DNA from: Streptomyces sp. LX-29
GTDB lineage: Bacteria; Actinomycetota; Actinomycetes; Streptomycetales; Streptomycetaceae
DNA length: 64,000 nucleotides
Direction of reading: 5' to 3'
Assembly: GCF_029541745.1 (NCBI RefSeq)
Contig: NZ_CP089746.1
Span: 1,736,001-1,800,000 of the forward strand
Made by a program: the position numbers and the translations under genes. The notes under the pieces are model-generated. The model made no database searches and was not told where the DNA came from. It saw only the letters and a list, made by a program, of their open reading frames with translations. Shown here in pieces: positions 8,440 through 16,968 of this stretch. Position 1 is the stretch's first letter, and the number at the start of each line of letters is the position of its first letter.

Positions 8440-10407
8440 ATGAAGGGATGGCGTGTGAGAGCAGCAGCACTGTATGGCGCCCTCGGATCCCTGGTCATGA
8501 CAGCCCTCACCGTCACCCCTGCCACCGGGACCACGCCCACCGGCCCCCGTTCGGTGGGCGGTGAGGACGAGGCGTTCGGCGTGGCGGTGGCCGCGGAACG
8601 CGCCGCCGCCAAGGGCATCGCCTTCGGGCCGTGTCCCCGCGTCGAACAGTTGCCGGCCCCCGTCGAGTGCGGCACGGTCACCGTGCCGCTCGACTACGCG
8701 GACCCCGACGGCCGTCAGATCACCCTGACCGTCAGCCGGGCGCGCGCCACGGGCACCGGGGCGACGGCGGACACCGGCCAGGGCGGCGAGGTCGCCAAGG
8801 AGGCCAAGGACGCGAAGAGCGCCAAGGGAGCCAAGGAGGCCCGGGAGGCCGGGCGACAGCGGCACGGCGAGAGCCACGACGACGACCGGGCCGACGGCAC
8901 GAGCGGGCACGACGACGACCGGGACGACGGCACGAGCGGGCACGACGCCCCCGTCACCCACCAGGGCGCGCTCGTCTTCAACCCCGGCGGGCCCGGCGGC
9001 TCGGGCATGGCCTTCCCCACCTACGCGAGCGAGCCCGGCTACCAGAACCTCGCCAAGGCCTACGACTTCGTGGGCTACGCCCCGCGCGGGGTCGGGCGCT
9101 CCGCGCCGCTGTCCTGCCAGGACCCGGCGGAGTTCCACAAGGCCCCGAGCAGTTCGCCGACCCACCCCTCCGCGGCGTTCAAGCGGCAGATGATCGTCAA
9201 GGCGCGGCTGTACGCGGACGGCTGCGCCCGCAACGGCGGCGGCGACCTGCCGTTCTACAACAGCCTCAACAACGCCCGCGACCTCGATGTGATCCGGGCG
9301 GCGCTCGGCGAGTCCAAGCTGACCTTCCTCGGCGCCTCCTACGGCACCTACTTCGGCGCGCTCTACGCCACCCTCTTCCCGGGGCATGTGCGCCGCATGG
9401 TGCTGGACAGCGTGGTCAACCCCGACCCCGGGCAGATCTGGTACCGGAGCAACCTGGAGCAGTCGCTGGCCTTCGAAGGTCGCTGGCACGACTGGCGCAC
9501 CTGGGTCGCCAAGCACGACGACGTCTACCACCTGGGCAGCACCCCGGAGCAGGTGCTCACCACCTACCAGGATGTGCGGCGGCGCCTCGACCGGGCCCCG
9601 GCCGGCGGCATCATCGGCACCGGGGAGCTGCACGCCGCGTTCCTGCGGGTCGGCTACCACGACGGCTACTGGGCGCCCAGCGCCCGCGCGCTGTCGGCGT
9701 ATCTGCAAGGAGACGCCAGGCCGCTGACCGCCCTGGCCGCCCCGGACCCCGAGGGCGCCGCGTCCGAGGAGAACGGCAACGCCGTCTACACCGCCGTGGA
9801 GTGCAACGACGCGGCCTGGCCGCGCCAGTGGTCGGTGTGGGACGCCGACAACACCGAGCTCGCCCGCCGTGCCCCGTTCGAGACCTGGGACAACGCCCGG
9901 ATGAACCTGCCGTGCGCCTACTGGCCCGCCCGACAGCAGCAGCCGCTGGACATCGGCGCCGAGCCGGGCGCGCTGCCCCCGGTGCTGTTGTTGGCGGCCG
10001 AGCGGGACGCGGCCACGCCGTACGCCGGGGCACTGGAGCTGCGGCGCCGGCTGCCCGACTCGGCGCTGGTCACCGAGAAGGACGCGGGCACCCACGGCAT
10101 CTCCGGCGGCTCCAACGCCTGCGTCAACCGGTTCGTCGACGACTACCTGCTCACCGGGCGGGTGCCTTCGAGCGGCGACGCGTACTGCGCGCCGCGCGCC
10201 GAGCCCGAGCCGGTCAAGGAGGCTCCGGGAACGACCGTCGGCCCGACGGCGAAGGAGAAGGAGGAGAAGAAGGACAGCGGGGGGAAGCGCCAGGAGAAAC
10301 AGCGGGACACGGGGAAGGGCGAGGGGAAGGGGCGGCAGCACGCCGCGAAGAAGGCGCACCACGGGGAGCGCCAACCGCTGCGCGCGGCGCTCCCCGCGAT
10401 CCCCTGA
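8440..10407 (+). CDS. secreted tripeptidyl-aminopeptidase-like alpha/beta hydrolase
   Basis: The product has 655 residues; ATG 8440 follows GGGAAAGCCT. A signal peptide covers about residues 1-30. It belongs to the SlpD/SlpE-type alpha/beta hydrolases of Streptomyces: the oxyanion loop NPGGPGGSG, nucleophile Ser in GASYGTYFG, acid Asp in AERDAATPY and His in AGTHGISGG are all visible. The family releases N-terminal tripeptides from secreted proteins. Two oddities: an inserted, highly charged stretch between the first beta-strand and the oxyanion loop (AKEAKDAKSAKGAKEAREAG, then two copies of a DDDR-DGTSGHD unit encoded at about 8877-8946), and a Lys/Glu-rich C-terminal tail after about residue 590. 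Both are probably surface exposed. The gene ends at a strong hairpin shared with hemQ. Confidence 0.85.
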   Translation: MKGWRVRAAALYGALGSLVMTALTVTPATGTTPTGPRSVGGEDEAFGVAVAAERAAAKGIAFGPCPRVEQLPAPVECGTVTVPLDYADPDGRQITLTVSRARATGTGATADTGQGGEVAKEAKDAKSAKGAKEAREAGRQRHGESHDDDRADGTSGHDDDRDDGTSGHDAPVTHQGALVFNPGGPGGSGMAFPTYASEPGYQNLAKAYDFVGYAPRGVGRSAPLSCQDPAEFHKAPSSSPTHPSAAFKRQMIVKARLYADGCARNGGGDLPFYNSLNNARDLDVIRAALGESKLTFLGASYGTYFGALYATLFPGHVRRMVLDSVVNPDPGQIWYRSNLEQSLAFEGRWHDWRTWVAKHDDVYHLGSTPEQVLTTYQDVRRRLDRAPAGGIIGTGELHAAFLRVGYHDGYWAPSARALSAYLQGDARPLTALAAPDPEGAASEENGNAVYTAVECNDAAWPRQWSVWDADNTELARRAPFETWDNARMNLPCAYWPARQQQPLDIGAEPGALPPVLLLAAERDAATPYAGALELRRRLPDSALVTEKDAGTHGISGGSNACVNRFVDDYLLTGRVPSSGDAYCAPRAEPEPVKEAPGTTVGPTAKEKEEKKDSGGKRQEKQRDTGKGEGKGRQHAAKKAHHGERQPLRAALPAIP

Positions 10408-10465
10408 TCCGACCGACCCGCTGAGGACGGTCCGATCGACCCGCTGAGGACGGTCCCGCTGAGGA

Positions 10466-10505
10466 CGCGGAACGCCCAGGGCCCGATGGCCCTGGGCGTT
10501 CCGCG
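10466..10505. terminator. bidirectional terminator
   Basis: A perfect 18-bp stem with a CGAT loop lies between the convergent hydrolase and hemQ genes (arm CGCGGAACGCCCAGGGCC). Just before it, the phrase CGACCCGCTGAGGACGGTCC is repeated almost exactly. Confidence 0.8.
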
Positions 10506-10528
10506 TCGTGGTGCGGCGGGCGGACCGG

Positions 10529-11275
10529 TCAGGCCAGTCCGTCGACCAGGTCGCCGACCGACTTCCGGCGGCCGGTGAAGAAGGGGACCTCCTCGCGCAC
10601 ATGGCGGCGGGCCTCGGAGCCGCGCAGGTGACGCATGAGGTCGACGATCCGGTACAGCTCGTCGGCCTCGAAGGCGAGGATCCACTCGTAGTCGCCGAGG
10701 GAGAAGGAGGCGACGGTGTTGGCGCGCACATCGGGGAAGCCGCGGGCCATCTTGCCGTGGTCCGCGAGCATCCGACGGCGGTCCTCGTCCGGCAGCAGGT
10801 ACCAGTCGTACGACCGCACGAAGGGGTAGACGCTCACGTAGTCGCGCGCGACCTCGTCGGCCAGGAAGGCCGGGATGTGCGACTTGTTGAACTCGGCGGG
10901 GCGGTGCAGCGCCATGTTCGACCAGACCGGCTCCAGCGCGCGGCCGAGCCGGGTGCGGCGGAAGAGGTTGTACGCCTCCTGGAGCGCGTCGGCGGTCTCC
11001 GAGTGCCACCAGATCATGACGTCCGCGTCGGCCCGCAGCCCGGAGACGTCGTAGGTGCCGCGCACCGTGACGTCGTTCGCGGCGAGCCGCTTGAACAGCT
11101 CCTCCACCTCGTCGGCGTAGCCGGTGCGGTCCTCCGGCAGCACGTCGCGCAGCTTGAAGACCGACCACAGGGTGTAGCGGATGACCTCGTTGAGGTCCTT
11201 GGCCTTCTTGCCGGCGTTGGGGGCCTTGGCGGGGGCGGCGTTCTCGGGTGCGTTGGCAGCAGCGGGATCAGTCAT
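10529..11275 (-). CDS. hemQ: coproheme decarboxylase (chlorite-dismutase-like)
   Basis: The product has 248 residues and starts at ATG 11275, 5 nt past the upstream hemG stop; an in-frame ATG at 11284 would overlap hemG. After an Ala/Pro-rich N-terminal 25 residues the ferredoxin-like beta-barrel halves follow. Visible landmarks are [37 protein letters not shown] (candidate catalytic Tyr region) and [12 protein letters not shown] (candidate proximal heme His). HemQ converts Fe-coproporphyrin III to heme b with hydrogen peroxide, the last step of the coproporphyrin-dependent pathway used by actinobacteria. Close spacing with hemG indicates an operon; hemE lies 15 kb away in the same window. 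Confidence 0.92.
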   Translation of the reverse strand: MTDPAAANAPENAAPAKAPNAGKKAKDLNEVIRYTLWSVFKLRDVLPEDRTGYADEVEELFKRLAANDVTVRGTYDVSGLRADADVMIWWHSETADALQEAYNLFRRTRLGRALEPVWSNMALHRPAEFNKSHIPAFLADEVARDYVSVYPFVRSYDWYLLPDEDRRRMLADHGKMARGFPDVRANTVASFSLGDYEWILAFEADELYRIVDLMRHLRGSEARRHVREEVPFFTGRRKSVGDLVDGLA

Positions 11276-11280
11276 GTCTC

Positions 11281-12807
11281 TCATTCTCGCTCTCCGCCCG
11301 TGGCGCCCGGCGCCAGGGTCGCCAGCAGTTCGTCGGCGGCGCTTCGGCCGCTGGCCACACAGGCCGGGATGCCCACGCCCTCGTACACCGCGCCGCACAC
11401 GCGCAGCCCCGGCAGCTTGGCGACCTGCTCGCGGATGCGGGCGACGCGGTCCAGGTGGCCGACGGGGTACTGCGGCAGGCCGTGCTCCCAGCGGTTGACC
11501 CGGGTGGCGACGGGGCGGGCGGCGAGCCCGACCGCCTCGCCGAGGTCGGCGAGCGAGATCTCCACCAGTTCGGCGTCCTCGCGCCCCAGGTCCGCGTCGT
11601 CCTCGAACCGCCCGATCGAGGTGCGCAGCACGAACAGCTCGGAGTCGGCGTCCCGGACCCAGCCCCACTTGTGGCTGGAGAAGGTGGCCGCCTTGATGGT
11701 GTGGCCGTCGACCGGCGGCACCAGGAAGCCGCTGCCGGTGGGCAGCCCGGCGACGTCGGAGCGGCGGAAGGCCATGGTGACCAGCGCCATCGAGGCGTAG
11801 TCGACGCCGGCCAGCTCGGCGGAGGCGGCCGGGGAGTCGGCGGCCAGCAGCCGGGCGGCGGCGGGGGCGGGAACGGCGAGCACGACGGCGTCCGCCGTCA
11901 GCGCCGTGCCGTCGGCGGTGACCACGGTCCAGCCGCGCGCCCCGGCGCGCGGCCCCTCGAAGGTCCCGGTCCCGAAGGCGCCCGCCCGGTCGAGCTCCCC
12001 GCCGGCCGGCCCGCGGTCCGCGCCGCGCCGCAGTTCGCGCACGGGGGCGTCGGTGCGGATCTCGCCGCCGGCCGCGCGGACGGCGTCGGCGACGGCGAGC
12101 GGCAGTCGCCCGACGCCGCCGTCGATGCCCATGAAGACCGGGGTGTCCCGCTCCACCGCCGCGCGGCGTCGCTGCACGGCCTGGACGCCCTCGGTCAGCG
12201 TGCGGTGGCCGCGGGCGGCCTCGAAGAGCTGGGGGACGGCGGCGCGCATCGAGATGCGGTACGCGTCGCCCGCGTACACCCCGCCCAGCAGCGGCTCGAC
12301 GAGCCGGTCGACGACCTCCCGGCCGAAACGCTCCGCGACATACGCGCCGATGGCGACGTCCTCGCCGACCTCGACGGGCGGCAGCTCCGGCTCTCGGGCG
12401 ATCCGCGCCAGCCCGGCGTCGGAGAGCACCCCGGAGGCGGCCAGCGCCTCCGGCTCGCCGGGCACGCCCATCACATGGCCGCGGGGCATCGGCCGCAGCC
12501 CGCCGCGGGTCCACACCCCGGCGGTCGTGGTGGCCGGTGGCTGGAGCAGCTCGGCGAGGCCGGCGGCGCGCGCGAGGTCGATCGCCTCGGGGCGGCGCGC
12601 CAACATCGACTCGGCGCCCAGGTCCACCGGCACGCCCGCGATCTCACCCGCGAGCAGCTTGCCGCCCAGCCGCGACGACGCCTCCAGCACGGTCACCCCG
12701 ACGCCGCCCGCCAGCAGCCGGTGGGCGGCCGCGAGGCCGGAGATGCCACCGCCGATGACGACGACGTGACCAGTCGGACCGTTGTCAGGAGTGCGTGCTG
12801 CGTCCAT
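11281..12807 (-). CDS. hemG: coproporphyrinogen III / protoporphyrinogen oxidase
   Basis: The product has 508 residues; ATG 12807 was chosen because AGGAG lies just upstream and the dinucleotide motif follows close to the N-terminus ([17 protein letters not shown]). It is an FAD-dependent amine-oxidase-fold enzyme of the HemY/CgoX type: [20 protein letters not shown] near the flavin, an [15 protein letters not shown] region, and the C-terminal FAD-binding [19 protein letters not shown]. In actinobacteria this enzyme oxidises coproporphyrinogen III to coproporphyrin III ahead of HemH and HemQ, which is immediately downstream. The usual Streptomyces label is hemG; cgoX or hemY would be more precise biochemically. 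Confidence 0.9.
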   Translation of the reverse strand: MDAARTPDNGPTGHVVVIGGGISGLAAAHRLLAGGVGVTVLEASSRLGGKLLAGEIAGVPVDLGAESMLARRPEAIDLARAAGLAELLQPPATTTAGVWTRGGLRPMPRGHVMGVPGEPEALAASGVLSDAGLARIAREPELPPVEVGEDVAIGAYVAERFGREVVDRLVEPLLGGVYAGDAYRISMRAAVPQLFEAARGHRTLTEGVQAVQRRRAAVERDTPVFMGIDGGVGRLPLAVADAVRAAGGEIRTDAPVRELRRGADRGPAGGELDRAGAFGTGTFEGPRAGARGWTVVTADGTALTADAVVLAVPAPAAARLLAADSPAASAELAGVDYASMALVTMAFRRSDVAGLPTGSGFLVPPVDGHTIKAATFSSHKWGWVRDADSELFVLRTSIGRFEDDADLGREDAELVEISLADLGEAVGLAARPVATRVNRWEHGLPQYPVGHLDRVARIREQVAKLPGLRVCGAVYEGVGIPACVASGRSAADELLATLAPGATGGERE

Positions 12808-12977
12808 GTCTCCTACTCTCTCAGACCCTCCTGGCACGCCATCGCCGACCCGGTGGCTCCGTTTCGACCGCTCCGAGTCCACACCGTGACCGCACCGGTA
12901 CCACTCGCCGGCAACCGCCGCCCCGCGGCCCCCGTCCAAGCGGCATCCGGAACCCACCGGGCAGAGGGGGACCTTCG

Positions 12978-14048
12978 ATGCGCAGGCACCATCCGATCAC
13001 CGCGTTCGCCGCCACGCTGCTGGCGGCCGGGCTCGCGCTCGCCGGCTGCGGCGACCCGGGCGACGGGGCGAGCGACGACAGAAAGAAGGAGGCGGCGGCC
13101 GCGCCCCAGGGCGGGGCGGCCGACGCGGACGCGAAGCGGCAGGGCGGCGGGAAGGACGGTGGACGCGGCGCCGACGGCAGGTCGCTTGGCGAGGGGGAAC
13201 GACCGGGCCGCCCCGTGCGGGGGCCGAAGCAGGTGGTCCATACGGCGACGCTCACGGTGCGGACCAAGGATGTGGCCGGCGCGCTGAGCCGGGCTCGCGC
13301 GGCGGTCGACCGCGCGGGCGGCTACGCCGGCGACGAGGCCACCGACCAGGACCCCGACGGGCGGCGGCGGTCGCGCGTCGAACTGAAGGTGCCGCCCGCC
13401 GCGTACCAGGACCTCCTGGACGAGCTGGGCCGGCTCGGCCGGCTGGTGGAGCGGAGGGTGACCGTCAAGGACGTCACCGACCGGATGGTGGACGTGGAGA
13501 GCCGCGTCGCCAGCCAGAAGGCGAGCGTCGCACGGGTCCGCGAGCTCATGGACCGGGCCACCTCACTCAGCGACGTGGTGACGCTGGAAGGCGAGCTGAG
13601 CACCCGCCAGGCCGATCTGGAGGCGCTCCAGGCCCAGCTGGCAGCCCTGAAGGAGCAGACCGCGATGGCGACCGTCACGCTCAACCTCCACGCGCCGGAC
13701 GCCGAGGCGGCGGACGGTGGGGACGACGAACCGGGCTTCGGCGACGCGCTCTCCGGCGGCTGGCACGCCTTCACCACCGCGGTCCGGTGGGCCGCGGTGG
13801 CCTGCGGCGCGGTGTCGCCGTTCGCCGTGGCGGCGGCGCTGGTCGTCCTGGTCGTGCGGCTGGTCCGGCGCCGGCCGCTCACTCCCGCGAGGTGGCGCGC
13901 GTCCCGACCGGGCGTCGGGCGTCCGCGGGAGCCGGAGGCCACGGAGCCCGCGGCGACCACGAAGCCCGCGAGGGGCACGGAGCCCGCGGGGACGGGCTCC
14001 GAGGCGGGCGACGGGGCGGGGCCCGGGGTCGGCCCCGCGGCCCATTGA
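12978..14048 (+). CDS. DUF4349-containing lipoprotein
   Basis: The product has 356 residues; ATG 12978 lies behind GAGGGGG. A lipoprotein signal ends in the lipobox LALAGC at about residue 25, followed by a charged disordered stretch. The DUF4349 core covers about 85-260 (VVHTATLTVRTKDVAGALSRARAAVDRAGGYAGDE), ending in a likely coiled coil (ESRVASQKASVARVRELMDR to LEALQAQLAALKEQ). One membrane helix (AVSPFAVAAALVVLVVRLV) at about 290 is followed by a basic, Pro/Thr/Glu-rich cytoplasmic tail. A lipid anchor plus a transmembrane helix would tether both ends. The family's function is unknown. It is divergent from hemG. Confidence 0.8.
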   Translation: MRRHHPITAFAATLLAAGLALAGCGDPGDGASDDRKKEAAAAPQGGAADADAKRQGGGKDGGRGADGRSLGEGERPGRPVRGPKQVVHTATLTVRTKDVAGALSRARAAVDRAGGYAGDEATDQDPDGRRRSRVELKVPPAAYQDLLDELGRLGRLVERRVTVKDVTDRMVDVESRVASQKASVARVRELMDRATSLSDVVTLEGELSTRQADLEALQAQLAALKEQTAMATVTLNLHAPDAEAADGGDDEPGFGDALSGGWHAFTTAVRWAAVACGAVSPFAVAAALVVLVVRLVRRRPLTPARWRASRPGVGRPREPEATEPAATTKPARGTEPAGTGSEAGDGAGPGVGPAAH

Positions 14049-14089
14049 CACCCGGAAGGCCGGGGGTCGAGACTCTCCACGAGTCGATG

Positions 14090-14105
14090 ATGAACGAACG
14101 TTCAT
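14090..14105. promoter_or_regulatory. TetR-type palindromic operator upstream of thiolase
   Basis: ATGAACG-AA-CGTTCAT is an inverted repeat with 7-bp arms and a 2-nt centre, 68 bp before the thiolase start. This architecture is typical of TetR-family operators. No TetR gene is in the window, so the regulator would be elsewhere. Confidence 0.5.
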
Positions 14106-14173
14106 TAGGCGAACGGGCGAGCGCGGAGAACCGGGCGAGCGACCGGCGCGGAAGAGAGCGGGAAGAGAGTCAC

Positions 14174-15370
14174 ATGAGCGACCGCCTGCGGGATGTGTAC
14201 GTCGTCGACGCCGTCCGTACCCCCATCGGGAAGTACGGCGGCGCGCTGTCCGGGGTCCGCCCCGACGACCTCGCGGCCCATGTGGTGCGCGCCCTGCTGG
14301 GCCGCACCCCCGACCTCGACCCGGCCGGCGTCGACGACGTGGTCTTCGGCAACGCCAACGGCGCGGGCGAGGAGAACCGCAACGTGGCGCGGATGGCGCT
14401 GCTGCTGGCCGGGCTGCCGGTGTCGGTGCCCGGCACGACGGTCAACCGACTGTGCGGCTCCGGCCTGGAGGCGGTCGTCCAGGCCGCTCGCGCCATCGCC
14501 GTCGGCGACGCCCACGTCGTGCTGGCGGGCGGTGTGGAGTCGATGTCCCGTGCCCCCTGGGTGCTGCCCAAGCCGGAGCGCGGCTTCCCCGCCGGCCACC
14601 AGCAGATGCACTCGACCACCCTCGGCTGGCGGATGACCAACCCGGCGATGCCGCCGGAGTGGACCGTCCCGCTGGGCGAGGGCGCCGAGCTGATCGCCGG
14701 CAAGCACGGCATCAGCCGCGAGGCGCAGGACGCCTTCGCGCTCGACAGCCACCACAAGGCGGCCCGCGCCTGGAAGGACGGGCTCTACGACCCCGAGGTG
14801 GCGGCGTATCCGGACACCGGGCTGGAGCGTGACGAGACGATCCGCGACAGCTCGTCCATGGAGGCGCTCGCGAAGCTCAAGCCGGCCTTCCGTGCCGACG
14901 GCACCGGCACGGTCACCGCGGGGAACTCCTCGCCGTTGAACGACGGTGCCGCCGCGCTGCTGCTCTGCGACGAGGAGGGGCTGCGCGCCACCGGACGCGA
15001 GCCGCTGGCCCGGATCCGGGCCTCGGCTGTCACCGGGATCGCCCCGCAGTGGTTCGGCCTCGGCCCGGTCGAGGCGGTGCGGCGCGCCCTCGCCAAGGCG
15101 GGCCGCGGCTTCGACGGTCTGACCACCGTCGAGCTCAACGAGGCGTTCGCGGCCCAGGCGCTGGGCTGTCTCGCCGAGTTGCCGGAGCTGGACCCGGCGC
15201 TGGTCAACCCGCGCGGCGGCGCCATCGCCATCGGCCATCCGCTCGGCGCCTCCGGCGCCCGGCTGACCGGCTCGGTCGCCCACCAGCTCGCGGCCGCGGG
15301 CGGCGGCACCGGGGTGGCCGCGCTGTGCATCGGCGTCGGCCAGGGACAGGCCCTCGTCCTGGAGCGGTGA
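14174..15370 (+). CDS. acetyl-CoA acyltransferase (thiolase; PcaF/FadA-like)
   Basis: The product has 398 residues; ATG 14174 follows GGAAGAGAG. Thiolase landmarks are complete: VDAVRTPIGKYGG at the N-terminus, the acyl-accepting Cys in NRLCGSGLEA, VTAGNSSPLNDGAAALLL, the NEAFAAQ motif, GHPLGASGAR with the catalytic His, and the second Cys in ALCIGVGQGQ. The enzyme cleaves or condenses 3-ketoacyl-CoA. The sequence resembles beta-ketoadipyl-CoA thiolase (PcaF), and the downstream 4-hydroxybenzoate hydroxylase is consistent with aromatic catabolism. General beta-oxidation or acetoacetyl-CoA metabolism cannot be excluded. A TetR-type palindrome precedes it. Confidence 0.85.
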   Translation: MSDRLRDVYVVDAVRTPIGKYGGALSGVRPDDLAAHVVRALLGRTPDLDPAGVDDVVFGNANGAGEENRNVARMALLLAGLPVSVPGTTVNRLCGSGLEAVVQAARAIAVGDAHVVLAGGVESMSRAPWVLPKPERGFPAGHQQMHSTTLGWRMTNPAMPPEWTVPLGEGAELIAGKHGISREAQDAFALDSHHKAARAWKDGLYDPEVAAYPDTGLERDETIRDSSSMEALAKLKPAFRADGTGTVTAGNSSPLNDGAAALLLCDEEGLRATGREPLARIRASAVTGIAPQWFGLGPVEAVRRALAKAGRGFDGLTTVELNEAFAAQALGCLAELPELDPALVNPRGGAIAIGHPLGASGARLTGSVAHQLAAAGGGTGVAALCIGVGQGQALVLER

Positions 15371-15510
15371 CGGGGCGCAGTACGGTGATCACCGGGCCCG
15401 TACGGCGGCCGTCCGACCCGGACGGCCGCCGTTCCAGCGAGCCGCTCGGCCGGTCGGTGTCCGCGGACGCCGGCTGACGTGCGGCGACGTACGCCGAGGG
15501 AGGAACCCCC

Positions 15511-15627
15511 ATGATCCCCCAGCCCCACCCCCGTCCCCAGCCCCGTCCTCCGTCGCGTCCCGGCGCCGTGGCGGCGCCCGACGGCCCGGCCGGCGCGACC
15601 GGCACGACCGGGCGGCGCTCCCGATGA
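15511..15627 (+). CDS. small Pro-rich ORF (38 aa), possible leader of pobA
   Basis: ATG 15511 lies 7 nt after a strong GAGGGAGGA ribosome site. The frame encodes 38 residues starting MIPQPHPRPQPRPPSRPG and stops in an ATGA overlap with an upstream in-frame ATG (15624) of the hydroxylase. A proline-dense peptide with a strong ribosome site and stop-start overlap could be a translated leader that couples translation. It may equally be a chance frame in GC-rich DNA. Confidence 0.3.
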   Translation: MIPQPHPRPQPRPPSRPGAVAAPDGPAGATGTTGRRSR

Positions 15628-15674
15628 GCGGCCCCGGCCGGCGTACGCCCGGCGACGCTTCTCGGGCGTCGCTG

Positions 15675-16850
15675 ATGCGCACCTGTGTGGGCATCATCGG
15701 CGGCGGCCCGGCGGGGCTGCTGCTCGCCCGACTGCTGCACCGGGCGGGCGTCGACTGCGTGGTGCTGGAGCGCCGCGATCGGGATCATGTGGAGCGGCGG
15801 CAGCGCGCCGGGGTGCTGGAGCAGGGCACCGTCGACACGCTGCGCGGCTGTGGCGTCGGCGCTCGGCTGGACCGCGAGGGGCTGCCGCACCACGGCGTCG
15901 AGCTGCGGTTCGACGGCCGCGCGCACCGCGTCGACCTCCCGTCCCTGACCGGCGGCAGGTCCGTCACCGTCTACGCGCAGACCGAGGTCGTCAAGGACCT
16001 GGTAGCGCTTCAGCTCGCCGACGGGCCGCCGCTGCTGTTCGGGGCCGAGGTGCGCGGGGTGACCGGCGTCGAGTCGGGCGCCCCGGTCATCCACTTCACC
16101 CATGAGGGCCGTGAGCGGACCCTGAGCTGTGGGGTGGTGGCGGGGTGCGACGGCTTCCACGGCGTGGCCCGCCGCACCGTCCCGGCCCGGGCCGCCCGCA
16201 CCTATGTGCAGGAGTACCCCTACTCCTGGCTGGGCGTGCTGGCCGACGTCCCCGCGGGCGACGACGAACTGATCTACGCCCGGCACGCGGAGGGCTTCGC
16301 GCTGCACAGCATGCGCTCCCCCGTGGTCTCCCGCCTCTACCTCCAGGTCCCCAACGGCACCGACCCGGCCGAGTGGTCCGAGCAGCGCGTCTGGGACGCC
16401 CTGAGCACCCGGCTGGCCACCCCCGACGGAGGCTGGGAGCTGCGCCGCGGACCGATCACCGCGCGCTCGGTCACCGGCATGCGGGCCTTCGTCCACGAGC
16501 CGATGCGCTACGGCAGCCTGCTGCTGGCGGGCGACGCGGCGCACATCGTGCCGCCCACCGGCGCCAAGGGGCTCAACCTCGCGGTGGCCGACGCGGTCGC
16601 GCTCGCCGCGGCGCTCGTCCACCGCCACCGGACCGGCTCCACCGCGCTGCTGGACACCTACTCCGACAGTTGTCTGCGCCGTGTCTGGCAGACGGTGCGC
16701 TTCGCGAGCTGGATGACCACGACGCTCCACCGCCACCCGGACCAGGGCCCCTTCGAGGACCGGACGCAGCTCGCCGCGCTCGACCGGATCGCCACGTCGA
16801 AGACCGCGGCCGCCGAGTTCGCCGAGAACTACGCGGGGCTGCCGATCTAG
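15675..16850 (+). CDS. pobA: 4-hydroxybenzoate 3-monooxygenase
   Basis: The product has 391 residues from ATG 15675, where the N-terminus matches family members directly (MRTCVGIIGGGPAGLLLARL). This start lacks a clear ribosome site. An in-frame ATG at 15624, coupled by an ATGA overlap to a small ORF with a strong ribosome site, would add 17 residues. Family landmarks are the FAD-binding GxGxxG, ERRQRAGVLEQGTVDTLR, the DG motif in VVAGCDGFHGVAR and the second flavin motif LLLAGDAAHIVPPTGAKGLN. The enzyme hydroxylates 4-hydroxybenzoate to protocatechuate with NAD(P)H and O2, feeding the beta-ketoadipate pathway whose last step is a PcaF-type thiolase like the gene upstream. No ring-cleavage genes are in the window. 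Confidence 0.9.
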   Translation: MRTCVGIIGGGPAGLLLARLLHRAGVDCVVLERRDRDHVERRQRAGVLEQGTVDTLRGCGVGARLDREGLPHHGVELRFDGRAHRVDLPSLTGGRSVTVYAQTEVVKDLVALQLADGPPLLFGAEVRGVTGVESGAPVIHFTHEGRERTLSCGVVAGCDGFHGVARRTVPARAARTYVQEYPYSWLGVLADVPAGDDELIYARHAEGFALHSMRSPVVSRLYLQVPNGTDPAEWSEQRVWDALSTRLATPDGGWELRRGPITARSVTGMRAFVHEPMRYGSLLLAGDAAHIVPPTGAKGLNLAVADAVALAAALVHRHRTGSTALLDTYSDSCLRRVWQTVRFASWMTTTLHRHPDQGPFEDRTQLAALDRIATSKTAAAEFAENYAGLPI

Positions 16851-16968
16851 CCTGGCGGCAGCGACCGGGCGCGATGGACGGGTCGCGGTGAACGGGACGC
16901 GGTGAACGGGACGGACAGGACGCGACGGACAGGACGCGGCATCGGGCGCGTCGGGAAGGGGACGGGCC

